Source of the DNA: Peredibacter starrii | GTDB lineage: Bacteria; Bdellovibrionota; Bacteriovoracia; Bacteriovoracales; Bacteriovoracaceae | Assembly (NCBI RefSeq): GCF_034259205.1 | Contig: NZ_CP139487.1 | Span: forward strand, 620,001-684,000 | DNA length: 64,000 bases | Direction of reading: 5' to 3' | Part shown: piece by piece, positions 50,625 to 59,707 of the stretch | How the letters are laid out: each line of letters opens with the position of its first letter | Numbering within the stretch: the stretch's first letter is position 1 | The notes under the pieces: model-generated | Told to the model about the DNA's origin: nothing | What the model saw: the letters and a program-made list of their open reading frames with translations, nothing else | Database searches by the model: none | Program-made: the position numbers and the translations under genes

Positions 50625-51350
50625 ATGCGTATAATTCAATGCGATTCGACAGCTGAAGCGATCCAGACCGTTGCTCTACTAGTTATTGAGAAAATGGAAT
50701 CTCACCCAACTGCCGTTATTGGGCTCGCCACTGGCCGAACCATGGAGCCGGTATATGCGGAAATGGCGAAGCTCAAAACTGAAAAGTCTCTCAACCTTGC
50801 AAAGAATTTTTTCTTTATGTTGGATGAATATTTCGGACTTCCGGAAAATCATCCTTCAAGTTTTAAGTACTACATTGAAAAGCATTTCTTAAATCCATTG
50901 CAGATTTCTGCTTCTCAGATTGCTGTTCCTCCCGTTCATGTGAGAGATGGGGCCACTCATTATGAAGAGAGCATTAAACAAAGTGGAGGAGTGGATCTTC
51001 AACTTTTAGGTATTGGTCGAAATGGTCACGTTGGTTTTAATGAACCAGGTTCAGAAAAGAATTCTCGCACGCGTTTAGTTCGCCTCACTGAAGAAACCAT
51101 CGCAGCCAATAAAGAACAATTCGTTGATGATAAGATTCCAACTGAGGCCCTCTCGATGGGGATTGGAACAATCATGGATAGTAAGAGTCTTCTCATGCTG
51201 GCGACCGGGAAATCAAAGGCAGACATGATTAAGTACCTCTTGAATCACCATGATGATCCAAGTTGTCCGGCGAGCTTCTTAAAGCATCACCCTCATTTCA
51301 CTTTAGTTTTAGACCCAGATGCGGCGTCGAAGATCAATTTAAAGATCTGA
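50625..51350 (+). CDS. nagB: Glucosamine-6-phosphate deaminase
   Basis: 241 residues, full length. Signatures are LATGRTMEPVYAEM, FFMLDEYFGLP and LLGIGRNGHVGFNEPGS (phosphate and ring-opening loop), and EALSMGIGTIMDSKSLLML. The enzyme converts glucosamine 6-phosphate to fructose 6-phosphate and ammonia, in the breakdown of amino sugars from peptidoglycan or chitin. GAGGG precedes the ATG. The 3' end overlaps the convergent PIG-L gene by 58 bases; both frames are intact. Confidence 0.93.
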   Translation: MRIIQCDSTAEAIQTVALLVIEKMESHPTAVIGLATGRTMEPVYAEMAKLKTEKSLNLAKNFFFMLDEYFGLPENHPSSFKYYIEKHFLNPLQISASQIAVPPVHVRDGATHYEESIKQSGGVDLQLLGIGRNGHVGFNEPGSEKNSRTRLVRLTEETIAANKEQFVDDKIPTEALSMGIGTIMDSKSLLMLATGKSKADMIKYLLNHHDDPSCPASFLKHHPHFTLVLDPDAASKINLKI

Positions 51351-52102
51351 CCGATATCCATTAAAGATGTGAGATTTGATTCAGGAAGTTTCGGAGTCGA
51401 AAACTTTCCCTTCTTCACAACTTGAAGTTGATAGATCACCCCAAAGGCCATGCCTGTAGCATCTGTGCCTTTACCACCAATCACCTCAGAACCACGACGA
51501 ACGTTGTCCATCATCCAAGCTGGAAGTCTCAGGTGATAGGGATTGCGGCTCACTTCGCCCACGTGTTTTTCTAAGGCATGCATTTGCAGCTCAAGAATTT
51601 CAGTCGGGACTTCAACCAGCAGATTTGGTTTAGTCATCTGACCCCAGAATTCACTCCAACAAACAATGGCAGTAGTCTTTGAAGCGACAAGGGTCTTCTT
51701 TAAAAGTTCACCGGTCTTAATATGAGTCGGATGAAAATCTTTCAAATGAGGAGCAATGATAAGTTGAGGCTGATATTTTTGAACAAGAGACTTTAGTTCT
51801 TTTTCTTTTTTCTTCCAGTTCTCATCCAGAATGATGTTCTCCATCTCGAGAAGTTCACATGCATCTTCTAGTTCTTTCAGACGTGCTTTCTGGCGCTCTT
51901 TCTTTGATCCGAGAGTCACAGCAACGTTGACGATATGAGCGTTGTTCTCTTTTTGGAGACGTAATGGAAGTGATCCTATAATTGATTCATCATCCGGATG
52001 CGGAGAAAGAATCATGACCGTAAATGGAACGGAAGACTTTTCAGTTAATGGTGCCGGATTAAATAGAGAAGCGAGAGGTTTAAGGATTGGGGTGAATTCC
52101 AT
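51293..52102 (-). CDS. PIG-L family deacetylase
   Basis: 269 residues. The zinc motif is MILSPHPDDESIIGSLPLRL (His-Pro-Asp-Asp) and the second His motif is KDFHPTHIKTGELL. PIG-L enzymes remove acetyl from N-acetylglucosamine-bearing small molecules (MshB, BshB, chitobiose deacetylase). Position tail-to-tail with nagB suggests amino-sugar handling, for example making glucosamine from GlcNAc-containing fragments. The start ATG at 52100-52102 has AAGGAACGG ahead. Its C-terminal codons (SKTKVK) lie inside the nagB frame on the other strand. Confidence 0.85.
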   Translation of the reverse strand: MEFTPILKPLASLFNPAPLTEKSSVPFTVMILSPHPDDESIIGSLPLRLQKENNAHIVNVAVTLGSKKERQKARLKELEDACELLEMENIILDENWKKKEKELKSLVQKYQPQLIIAPHLKDFHPTHIKTGELLKKTLVASKTTAIVCWSEFWGQMTKPNLLVEVPTEILELQMHALEKHVGEVSRNPYHLRLPAWMMDNVRRGSEVIGGKGTDATGMAFGVIYQLQVVKKGKFSTPKLPESNLTSLMDIGQIFKLIFDAASGSKTKVK

Positions 52103-52183
52103 TTCACCGTTCCTTAGTTAAAACTTTGTTAACGTCGTTACGACGTAACAAAAAGCGATTAGGATCAAAAATGATCGAATCAT

Positions 52184-52249
52184 GGGCCCCTCTAATGTGT
52201 GTAGACATTTCCAATCTACCAACTTTGATTTCAGTCAGTCTAGGGGCCC
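52184..52249. repeat. Inverted repeat GGGCCCCT/AGGGGCCC in a 181-base gap
   Basis: GGGCCCCT (52184-52191) pairs with AGGGGCCC (52242-52249) across about 50 bases, and a short ATGAT-CGA-ATCAT dyad lies next to the left arm. Without a T-run it is not a standard terminator. The gap 52103-52283 holds no gene I can see. Confidence 0.4.
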
Positions 52250-52283
52250 GTTTAGGAGTGAAAACACTTAATTCAGCTTTCAA

Positions 52284-53657
52284 TTAGTTACGTTTGTAAT
52301 CGTCTTGAAGACGCACAATGTCATCCTCACCTAAGTAGGTACCAACCTGCGCCTCAATCAGAACCAGATCAACTTTCTGCTGGTTATAAAGACGGTGAGT
52401 GGCCTCTTTTGGGATATAGCACGACTCGTTTTGCTTCAGATCGAAAGTCTTGTCATCAATGGTTACAGTGGCAACACCACTTACCACGATCCAGTGTTCA
52501 GAACGGTGGTGGTGATATTGAAGGGAAAGCTTCGCACCCGGACGAACCGTAATTTGTTTTACCTTGTAACCAGGATTCTCTTCAAGAATAGTATATGTTC
52601 CCCAAGGGCGGTGAGCAGTTGTGTGAACATTTGTCATTTCAACGTTATGCTTTTTAACTTCCGCTACAAGGTCCTTCACTTTCTGAGTAGAACCTTTCTT
52701 TGCAATCACAATCGCATCGCGAGTGTCGACGATCATTAGATCTTCAACATCAATCGTTGAAATAAGTCGATCATCAGAGATCACAAGATTGTTCTTAGAG
52801 CCGAGATGAATTGTGTTCTTTGAAAGTGTGTTCCCGTTCTCATCTTTTGGAAGGGTCTCATAAAGTGAATCGAATGATCCAAGGTCACTCCAACCAATAT
52901 CGGCCGGCACAACATTCACTTTTTTCGATTTTTCCATTACAGCATAATCGATACTTTCAGAGCGTATCGCCACCATGTCTTCTTTCACAAGACGAATGGC
53001 AGATTGATCAACGCGTGCATGGGTGAAGGTCTTGTGACTTTGTTCATAGACATCAGGAGCATAGGCCTTTAGTTCTTCCAGGAAAACTTTCGCTTTAAAG
53101 CAGAACATCCCGCTGTTCCAGAAGTAGTTTCCGGCCTTCACATATTTTTCTGCAGTGGCAGCGTCTGGTTTTTCTTTGAATGATTTTACTTCAAGACCGT
53201 TGGCCTCAATGTAACCGTAACCAGTTTCAGCGTAATTTGGCTTAATACCAAAAGTAACAAGCTTATCTTGAGAAGCAAGCTCTTGGGCCTTTTTAACAGC
53301 GTCTTCATAAGCGGACTGGTTTTCAATCAAGTGATCCGAAGGAACGATAAGTAGGATATCATCAGGCTTACTTGCAAAAGCGGCCATGGCAATCGCAGGG
53401 GCGGTATTGCGTCCTACTGGTTCAAGAATAAACTGACTCTTAGGGGCCTTCAGCTCATCTAGTTGATCAAGACCCATGAAGTATTGTTCTTGGTTGATCA
53501 CTACTGAGAAACTTTTTGCAAAAGACAGGTTTCGTTTAATGGTCTTTTGATAAAGAGATTCATTCTCGAATAATTTTACGAATTGCTTTGGATAAAGCGT
53601 GCGTGAAATTGGCCACAATCTGGTTCCAGAACCACCACAAAGGATGACGACTTGCAT
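52284..53657 (-). CDS. manC: Mannose-1-phosphate guanylyltransferase/mannose-6-phosphate isomerase
   Basis: 457 residues. The nucleotidyltransferase motif GGSGTRLWPISRTLYPKQF is at the N-terminus, and FKEKPD marks the second sugar-phosphate site. The C-terminal cupin domain (AHRPWGTYTILEENPGYKV, LSLQYHHHRSEHWIVVSGVA) is the type II phosphomannose isomerase. The pair of reactions leads from fructose 6-phosphate to GDP-mannose, used for LPS, capsule or exopolysaccharide. No glycosyltransferase cluster is adjacent, so the product's destination is open. AGGAGAAATCT precedes the ATG at 53655-53657. Confidence 0.93.
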   Translation of the reverse strand: MQVVILCGGSGTRLWPISRTLYPKQFVKLFENESLYQKTIKRNLSFAKSFSVVINQEQYFMGLDQLDELKAPKSQFILEPVGRNTAPAIAMAAFASKPDDILLIVPSDHLIENQSAYEDAVKKAQELASQDKLVTFGIKPNYAETGYGYIEANGLEVKSFKEKPDAATAEKYVKAGNYFWNSGMFCFKAKVFLEELKAYAPDVYEQSHKTFTHARVDQSAIRLVKEDMVAIRSESIDYAVMEKSKKVNVVPADIGWSDLGSFDSLYETLPKDENGNTLSKNTIHLGSKNNLVISDDRLISTIDVEDLMIVDTRDAIVIAKKGSTQKVKDLVAEVKKHNVEMTNVHTTAHRPWGTYTILEENPGYKVKQITVRPGAKLSLQYHHHRSEHWIVVSGVATVTIDDKTFDLKQNESCYIPKEATHRLYNQQKVDLVLIEAQVGTYLGEDDIVRLQDDYKRN

Positions 53658-53700
53658 AGATTTCTCCTAGAGGAGAACGATCATAACGCTAATTTAGAAA

Positions 53701-55101
53701 TTAGGAAATACCCAGTGTGAGGGTCGCAACCGTGAAATAGATAAGAAGTCCGGTAATGTCCACGATAGTTGTGATCGCAGGACTGGCCACAACTGCAGGG
53801 TCACCGCCCATTCTGCGAACGACCAGAGGAAGGCCCGCACCAATAATGGCAGATGAGATAACCTGAATGGAGATAGCAAAAGAAATAACGATCGCAATCT
53901 GACTCATGGTGAACCCAGGAGGCAGCATGGCGTGGAACGAAAGAAAGGCGATCTTAAGATAAGTCAAAACCGCTACACATACTGAAAGCATGAAAGAGAT
54001 TTTCATCTCTTTAAAGACGATGCGAAGCCAGTCTTTGTCATTGATCTCGCCCAGTGAGAGGGCACGAATGACCACGGTGGCCGCTTGTGAACCGGTGTTA
54101 CCACCAGTCGCTGCCATCATCGGCATGTACATTGCGAGGATAATAAAATGCTCGAGCACACCTTGGTACTCGTTAATGATCATTCCTGAGATAATTCCAA
54201 TTGCGGCAAGGGAAACGAGCCATACCACACGTTTTTTGAAGTGGTGGAAAGATGAAGTCGCCATGTACTCTTCATCATCTTCAGAGGGCATGATCCCCAT
54301 GAATTTTTCCATATCTTCGGTTTCTTCCTTACGGATAATATCAATCGCTTCTTCATGGGAAACAATCCCCACGAGTTGATTAAGCGAGTTTAAAACCGGA
54401 ATGGCCACAAGGTCATACTTTTCGATTTTTTGGGCCACTGACTCTCGGTCTTCATTTACTTCTGCATAAACGAAGAACTCGTTAAGCATCTCATTCACAC
54501 GAGTCTTCGGATCGTGCATTACAAGATCTTTGAGAGTCACAAGACCCTTCATCACCATAGAGTGATCTACGGCATAGATGTAGTAGATCATATCTTTGGA
54601 AGGAGCATCTTTTCTGATTTTTGCTAAAGCTTCCGCCATCGTCATATCGGCGAAGATGGTGGCAAAGTCTGTAGTCATAATCCCACCGGCAGTTTCCGGA
54701 GGGTAGGCAGAGAGGATAATTACGTCTTCACGAACTTTTTTATCAAGGTAGGGTAGAAGTTCAATTTGTTCTTCTTTCGTTAGCTCTTGATACAAGTCAG
54801 CTCGGATATCAGAAAACATCTGGCCGAAAATTTTCGCAAATGTTCTGCGATCTAATTCATGGAACAACTTCAATTGAAGATCTATGGAGAAATCAGAGAA
54901 AATACGACCCTGATCCTCTAAATCGAGTTTCTTCAGGTATTCGATAACCTCTTCCAGAGGTTTCTCTTCCATGAACTCCGCCACGTCCATCGTGGGAAGT
55001 TCTTCAAACATTTCAACCAGCTCAGCAGTTTTACCTTGCTCAGAAAGATCCTGAAGAAGGTCCTGATTCTCTGGTTCCTGATCGTTTTCGTTTTCTTCCA
55101 T
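53701..55101 (-). CDS. mgtE: MgtE-family magnesium channel
   Basis: About 466 residues. The N-terminal acidic helical MgtE_N domain includes ELVEMFEELPTMDVAEFMEE; two CBS domains follow (AYPPETAGGIMTTDFATIFA, then YDLVAIPVLNSLNQLVGIVS), and the C-terminus has five transmembrane helices with GGNTGSQAATVVIRALSLGE, the selectivity region of the family. MgtE is a Mg2+ channel gated by cytoplasmic Mg2+ through the CBS and N domains. Two starts are open: TTG at 55120-55122 or the ATG at 55099-55101 chosen here; neither has a clear Shine-Dalgarno. No M-box riboswitch is evident in the 150-base upstream gap. Confidence 0.9.
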   Translation of the reverse strand: MEENENDQEPENQDLLQDLSEQGKTAELVEMFEELPTMDVAEFMEEKPLEEVIEYLKKLDLEDQGRIFSDFSIDLQLKLFHELDRRTFAKIFGQMFSDIRADLYQELTKEEQIELLPYLDKKVREDVIILSAYPPETAGGIMTTDFATIFADMTMAEALAKIRKDAPSKDMIYYIYAVDHSMVMKGLVTLKDLVMHDPKTRVNEMLNEFFVYAEVNEDRESVAQKIEKYDLVAIPVLNSLNQLVGIVSHEEAIDIIRKEETEDMEKFMGIMPSEDDEEYMATSSFHHFKKRVVWLVSLAAIGIISGMIINEYQGVLEHFIILAMYMPMMAATGGNTGSQAATVVIRALSLGEINDKDWLRIVFKEMKISFMLSVCVAVLTYLKIAFLSFHAMLPPGFTMSQIAIVISFAISIQVISSAIIGAGLPLVVRRMGGDPAVVASPAITTIVDITGLLIYFTVATLTLGIS

Positions 55102-55129
55102 TCGGGCCCGAGTGTACTTCAAATCCAGC

Positions 55130-55165
55130 TTTTTCCATAGGTTAAAAGCTTTACCCTATGAAAAA
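55130..55165. promoter_or_regulatory. Inverted repeat in the mgtE upstream region
   Basis: TTTTTnCATAGG (55130-55141) mirrors CCTATGAAAAAA (55155-55165), with an inner palindrome AAAGCTTT (55145-55152). It could form a hairpin in the mgtE leader, or be an operator for either mgtE or the divergent 55261 gene. The surrounding gap contains a second, related AGGTTAAA. Confidence 0.35.
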
Positions 55166-55260
55166 ACTTTAGGTTAAACAGTTGTTCCATAATATTAAGA
55201 ACTTCCTAAAAAAAGTCGATAACTTATTGGAACCCTTTTAAATTTAGCTTAGGCAGCCCA

Positions 55261-57612
55261 ATGAGTAACAGTATACCAGTCATAAAATTTTTGTTTAGTT
55301 CAGAATTTCGCGTTCTGAATGAAACTCTGCAGGCCCAGCCAAGCTATGAGGTTGAAGACTTCAATGCTGTTAATGATCTGGCCACTTTTGTTTCAACTAT
55401 TCCTGCTGGTCTGATCATTTCATCCCTTTGCGATAAAAATGATCTGGTTCAAATTGCTTCTTTCATGAAAATTGTGAAGAAGGTGGCGAAAGATACGGCC
55501 ATTAAAATGGTCGTGATCAACTTTTCTGGTGATAAACAATTTGAAAAAGCCGTTGCGAAACTTGGGATTCAGGATCTGGTAGAGCCGGCGATCAATGCTA
55601 AGGCCTTCAAATTCAAATTAGATTTTTGGATGAAGTCGCTTAATGTTCAAATTAAGAACAATCCAAATGCGAATGCTCAGAAGAATGTGAAGTCTGCTGA
55701 AGCGGCCAAAGCGCAGGACAAGAAAGTAGATAATAGCGCGCCAACTTGGCTGGAACCTCTGGATTTGGAAGATGATATCTGGATCGTTAGCAATGAAACC
55801 GATTGTAAAAAAATTCTTTCAAAATGGTTAATTAAGCTGACTGGTCCTGGACCTTATGTCGGGCAGTGGAATGACGTTCAAAACAATCTTTGGCGTTTTG
55901 AGATTAAGGGCGCAGATAAAGATATGTATGTACCAGGAAGCGGCCACTGGTATTTTCATGGTGATGTAAAACCTGATTTCGTTTGGAAAGAGAACGTTTG
56001 GTTAATCACGGGTGATAGTTTTGATCTTTTCTACAAAGACGGCGATAAGGTCTTTTCTCGTCTTAAGTGTAAGGACAAAAACTTTACCGTTTGTAAAAAC
56101 TCTCTTTATGCCAAAACAAAAGAACAAGTCATTAAGGAGAGTTTTGATAAGGACATGGTTTTCCGGAAGGAAGCTGAGGCCCTTAATGATCTTGAAGGTA
56201 AAGGGAAGGCCGATGCCATCAATGGCGGTCCTCTATCAGGCAAGAATAAAACCTCACATTTAAATCAAAATCCACTTTCGGGTGAAGTTAATCCTGAGGA
56301 TCAACTTCTTAATACAGATCCACTTACTCAGAATGTCTCGACCGATAAGCAGTCTAGCTTTTGGAAGGGTAAGAACACTTATGAGAATGAGGGGGGAGAT
56401 GGATCGGGTCCTGCCTCTGCCGGTGTTCATGCTGGCCAGAACCTTGAGCAGGAAAATAAAAAGAACGAGCACCAAAAGTATTATAAGAATCACAATGAAG
56501 CTGAGAAATACGAAGCTGAGAAGAAAGAGCAAGAACGAAAACTAAGTGAACAACAAAGTGGTTCTGGTCCTTTGACTGGTAAATCTTCCACTGATGAAAT
56601 TGATGGGCACTATTCAAATAATGGGGAGAGAAGGGCCAAATCTTCTGCCGAGCGCTCACAATCTGAACTTTCAGGTAAATCGGAAACAGATAAATTAAAT
56701 TCTCATTATGGAAGCAAAGACGGAAGTTCACTACCAGGAAAACCTGAGCGAGAACGCACTGAACATTCTTCGCACGATCTAAAAGATGGTGGACTTGCCG
56801 GCAAAGGGTCTACTGAAAGAATGGATTCGCATTATAGCAATCCTGATGACGCTAAAAATGCCAAGGCAAAGACTGAAGAAAACAAATCAAGAACGAGCAT
56901 GGCAAGCTCGGAAGGAACCACCACCGGTAAAGGTTCTTTCTCGGACACCAAAGACACTGCCCAAAATGGTTCTTCTCATCATGCTCATGCAAAAGATGAG
57001 AAGCGTGGGAACGAGGGAGCGGCTTCGATTGATCCTTATGAGTCTCTGTTTGGAAAAAGTAAGGATCGTAAAGAGGCCCCTGCTGCGAAGAAAACTGAAA
57101 GAAAGCTCGACGCTGATTACACTAATTTTACAGATGATGATCTTCGTCCTTCCTTAGATGAAAAACAAAAATCTGCCCTCGCTGATGTTGTCTCTCTTAA
57201 TACTTATAAAAACGAAAAGCTTAAAGAGGCACTTCAAGAGAGTTACGATCCAGAGATTGAAGAGGCTTCCGCCGATGCTAAGGTCTCTTCGACCATGTTC
57301 TTTAATAGTAAGACAGTTGATTGTCGATTTGATGATTTTTTTGATGAAACAATTATTTTTACAACCACAGATGAAGGCCTGTCTACAGATTCAAAAGTCG
57401 ATGTGGACATGTCTTTCAAATATTTAAATCAGGACACCAAGGTCAAGATTCAAGGTGATGTGGTGACAGTTGAGGGAGATGGTGAGGGTAACAACTATGT
57501 GACCGTCCAACTCTCGAAGGATAACGTGGAGACTTTTGATAAGTTTATGCGTTTGTATAAGCTCCGTCAGGAGAACGCAAACTCATTTATCAAAAAGGTC
57601 AAAGGACTTTAA
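55261..57612 (+). CDS. Receiver-like and PilZ-like protein with a repetitive linker, 783 aa
   Basis: Residues 1-130 fold like a response-regulator receiver (VIKFLFSSEFRVL, AGLIISSLCDKND, IKMVVINFSGDK), but the Asp phospho-site position is Ser and no Lys-Pro follows, so it should not be phosphorylated. Residues about 165-300 are a second domain of unknown type. Residues about 320-600 are highly charged, low-complexity sequence with six or more copies of a GK-centred motif (GPLSGK, GPLTGKSSTDEI, SELSGKSETDKLNSHY, GLAGKGSTERMDSHYS). The last 120 residues (KVSSTMFFNSKTVDCRF, VDMSFKYLNQDTKVKIQG) resemble a PilZ barrel without the RxxxR motif. It begins the operon with two receiver proteins; TAATG overlap follows. 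Confidence 0.65.
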   Translation: MSNSIPVIKFLFSSEFRVLNETLQAQPSYEVEDFNAVNDLATFVSTIPAGLIISSLCDKNDLVQIASFMKIVKKVAKDTAIKMVVINFSGDKQFEKAVAKLGIQDLVEPAINAKAFKFKLDFWMKSLNVQIKNNPNANAQKNVKSAEAAKAQDKKVDNSAPTWLEPLDLEDDIWIVSNETDCKKILSKWLIKLTGPGPYVGQWNDVQNNLWRFEIKGADKDMYVPGSGHWYFHGDVKPDFVWKENVWLITGDSFDLFYKDGDKVFSRLKCKDKNFTVCKNSLYAKTKEQVIKESFDKDMVFRKEAEALNDLEGKGKADAINGGPLSGKNKTSHLNQNPLSGEVNPEDQLLNTDPLTQNVSTDKQSSFWKGKNTYENEGGDGSGPASAGVHAGQNLEQENKKNEHQKYYKNHNEAEKYEAEKKEQERKLSEQQSGSGPLTGKSSTDEIDGHYSNNGERRAKSSAERSQSELSGKSETDKLNSHYGSKDGSSLPGKPERERTEHSSHDLKDGGLAGKGSTERMDSHYSNPDDAKNAKAKTEENKSRTSMASSEGTTTGKGSFSDTKDTAQNGSSHHAHAKDEKRGNEGAASIDPYESLFGKSKDRKEAPAAKKTERKLDADYTNFTDDDLRPSLDEKQKSALADVVSLNTYKNEKLKEALQESYDPEIEEASADAKVSSTMFFNSKTVDCRFDDFFDETIIFTTTDEGLSTDSKVDVDMSFKYLNQDTKVKIQGDVVTVEGDGEGNNYVTVQLSKDNVETFDKFMRLYKLRQENANSFIKKVKGL

Positions 57613-58340
57613 TGAATCGCTACGACGGTAATACCATTTTAATTGTGGACATAGATCGAGTTTATGGAACTCAATTGGCGGAAGTTTTGGCCTCTCAAGG
57701 GGCAAGGACCTCTTTCGGAAGCAGTATAGCTGAAGCAAAAGAACTTTTACTTCAATTTGATTTTGATATTGTAATTTCAAATTACTATTTAACTGATGGA
57801 ATTATCTTTCAGCTCATTGATTGGTGTGAGAAGAACATAAGAACTCTTCCTATTTTCACCGCCATGGGGAATCCACTTCCTGGAGAGTTAGATCTCCTTC
57901 GTAAACAGTCCATTGCGGATGTCTTTTCGAAGGGCGATCGGAACCGCATGTTTACGGGAATATCAAATTTATTATTCGACTTCAAAGAGTTCCAGGGCAA
58001 TCTTCAAGAGATGATAAGTCCGAGTGAAGTCATGATTGAACTCAAAGTTAAGGAAGAGCGAATGTTTGCTCGTCCAATTGAGATCGCTGATGATTGTATC
58101 TATCTGCTACTCAAGCAACAGTTTCAAGCAGGAATGTTTGGGATCATGAACTTCTCACTGAGAGAAAAGAAAGAAGTTCAACATTTTGTCATCCCTGGTT
58201 TCTTCGCTGGCGAATTCGCTGAAGGCCAGCAGTTTAGAATCAATCGAACCTATCAAGGACATTGGAAAATCTTTCTGGACCATATGCAGGATAAGCAGAT
58301 GAATATTTCAAACTTTCTGAAAAAGGCCGCGGGACACTAA
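57612..58340 (+). CDS. Receiver domain with Asn in place of the phospho-Asp, plus C-terminal domain
   Basis: 242 residues. The N-terminal 120 are a receiver: acidic pocket LIVDIDRVYG, strand 3 DIVISNYYLTDG and Lys107 in VFSKGD. Asn57 sits where the conserved phosphorylated Asp should be, so it is likely a pseudo-receiver in a fixed state. The C-terminal 110 residues (VMIELKVKEERMFARPIEIA, FAGEFAEGQQFRINRTYQGH) are beta-rich and may be a PilZ-like domain, but lack RxxxR. The start overlaps the upstream stop as TAATG and it is one base from the next gene. Confidence 0.68.
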   Translation: MNRYDGNTILIVDIDRVYGTQLAEVLASQGARTSFGSSIAEAKELLLQFDFDIVISNYYLTDGIIFQLIDWCEKNIRTLPIFTAMGNPLPGELDLLRKQSIADVFSKGDRNRMFTGISNLLFDFKEFQGNLQEMISPSEVMIELKVKEERMFARPIEIADDCIYLLLKQQFQAGMFGIMNFSLREKKEVQHFVIPGFFAGEFAEGQQFRINRTYQGHWKIFLDHMQDKQMNISNFLKKAAGH

Positions 58341-58341
58341 T

Positions 58342-59631
58342 ATGGATAAGAAAGATATCTTCCGCGAATTCCTTGAAAAAAACGAAGTCCTTATCGTGGA
58401 TAAAAATCCAGGTTCAAGAAATCGTCTTTTAAAGACCATGTTTGATTTGGGCGGTAAACGCCATATGATGCATACTGCGGGACATCTTTCTGAAGCAGAA
58501 GAGATCATCAAAACAAAAAAAATCGGTGTAGTTCTTTCTGATTACTTCATCGGCGGTGGCTCGGGATTTGATTTGTTCAAAATGATCCGGGAGAAAAATC
58601 CTGATAATAAAGAACTTTGTTTGATCCTGGTTACGGCCAATATTTCTCAAACTGCAGTTGCAAAGGCAGCAGAGGAAGATGTCGATTCATTTATCATCAA
58701 GCCTTATACCATTCAGAGCATTCAAGAGAACTTGATCTCCACCGTGTCAGCAAAGGTTAAACCTTCTGACTACGTAGTTAAGATTGAAGAAGGGAAGGGA
58801 CTTCTGAATGCTGGAAATTATGATGCTGCTGAGAGAGCGCTCAAAGAAGCAACAGAGATGCATCCTAAGCCGGCACTTGCCTTGTTTTACTTGGGACAAC
58901 TGGAGTATTTACGAAACCATGTGAATGAGGCCCAGGGCTCATATGCTCAGGGTCTGTCTTTCAATAACATTCACTATAAGTGTCTTGTTGGTCTTTATGA
59001 AATTTTCATGCGTGAAGAAAAGCATGTTGAGGCCTATCAAATCGTAAAAAAAATCGCCAAGTACTTTCCGGCCAACCCAGATCGTTTAATGCAAATTGTT
59101 CGTCTTGCCATCAGAACCGGTAACTTTCAGGATATGCAAAGCTACTATGAGATCTTCACATCTTTGGATGAGCGTGCTGAATCCATGGTGAACTACATAG
59201 GGGCCGGGTTGTATATTGCCGGTAAGTATAATCTTCTGAATAATAATCCAGAACTTGCTCTATTGTTCTTTGATAATATTGCCATCTCTTGTTCTGAGTT
59301 CACAAAATTCACCCGTGCCATCATTTCAGTTCTCGTGGAACATAACATGGGATCTGAGGCGGAGAAGTATCTTAATCGTTTCCCATCAAGTGCCAAAGAG
59401 CATGAAGATTTTTTAATTAGTAAGTTCCTGGTCACGACTCAAAAGTCTTCGGATAACGGGGCCATTATTAGAATGGGTCTGGAAATCTATAACCGAAATA
59501 TCAGAGACTATGCCTGCCTACAGGCGCTTATTCGTGCCATGAAGAAGAATGGTTACAAAGAGGAGAAGATGGCACCCTATAAAGCAGAGATTCAGGCCTT
59601 GTTCCCGGACAAGGCCCCGGTTTTTGCTTAA
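58342..59631 (+). CDS. Response regulator with receiver and TPR domains, 429 aa
   Basis: Residues about 12-130 are a complete receiver: EVLIVDKNPGSR, phospho-acceptor Asp67 in VVLSDYFIGGGSG, Thr98 in LVTAN and Lys120 in IIKPYT. A helical repeat region follows (GLLNAGNYDAAERALKEATE, LFYLGQLEYLRNHVNEAQGS, CLVGLYEIFMREEKHVEAYQ), making TPR-like repeats to the end. This is the only receiver in the cluster that keeps the Asp and so may be the signal input. No output DNA-binding domain. Last gene of the three-gene unit. Confidence 0.8.
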   Translation: MDKKDIFREFLEKNEVLIVDKNPGSRNRLLKTMFDLGGKRHMMHTAGHLSEAEEIIKTKKIGVVLSDYFIGGGSGFDLFKMIREKNPDNKELCLILVTANISQTAVAKAAEEDVDSFIIKPYTIQSIQENLISTVSAKVKPSDYVVKIEEGKGLLNAGNYDAAERALKEATEMHPKPALALFYLGQLEYLRNHVNEAQGSYAQGLSFNNIHYKCLVGLYEIFMREEKHVEAYQIVKKIAKYFPANPDRLMQIVRLAIRTGNFQDMQSYYEIFTSLDERAESMVNYIGAGLYIAGKYNLLNNNPELALLFFDNIAISCSEFTKFTRAIISVLVEHNMGSEAEKYLNRFPSSAKEHEDFLISKFLVTTQKSSDNGAIIRMGLEIYNRNIRDYACLQALIRAMKKNGYKEEKMAPYKAEIQALFPDKAPVFA

Positions 59632-59707
59632 CCAATTCTTTCACTCAAGCTTCCCAATATTATCTTACCTCTCACTCTCTTTATTTACGAACTCTCACTG
59701 ATTTGAT

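Noticed and set aside
55099-55260. M-box-type magnesium riboswitch upstream of mgtE
   Set aside because: The gap is too short and only a simple inverted repeat is visible; there is no multi-stem core.
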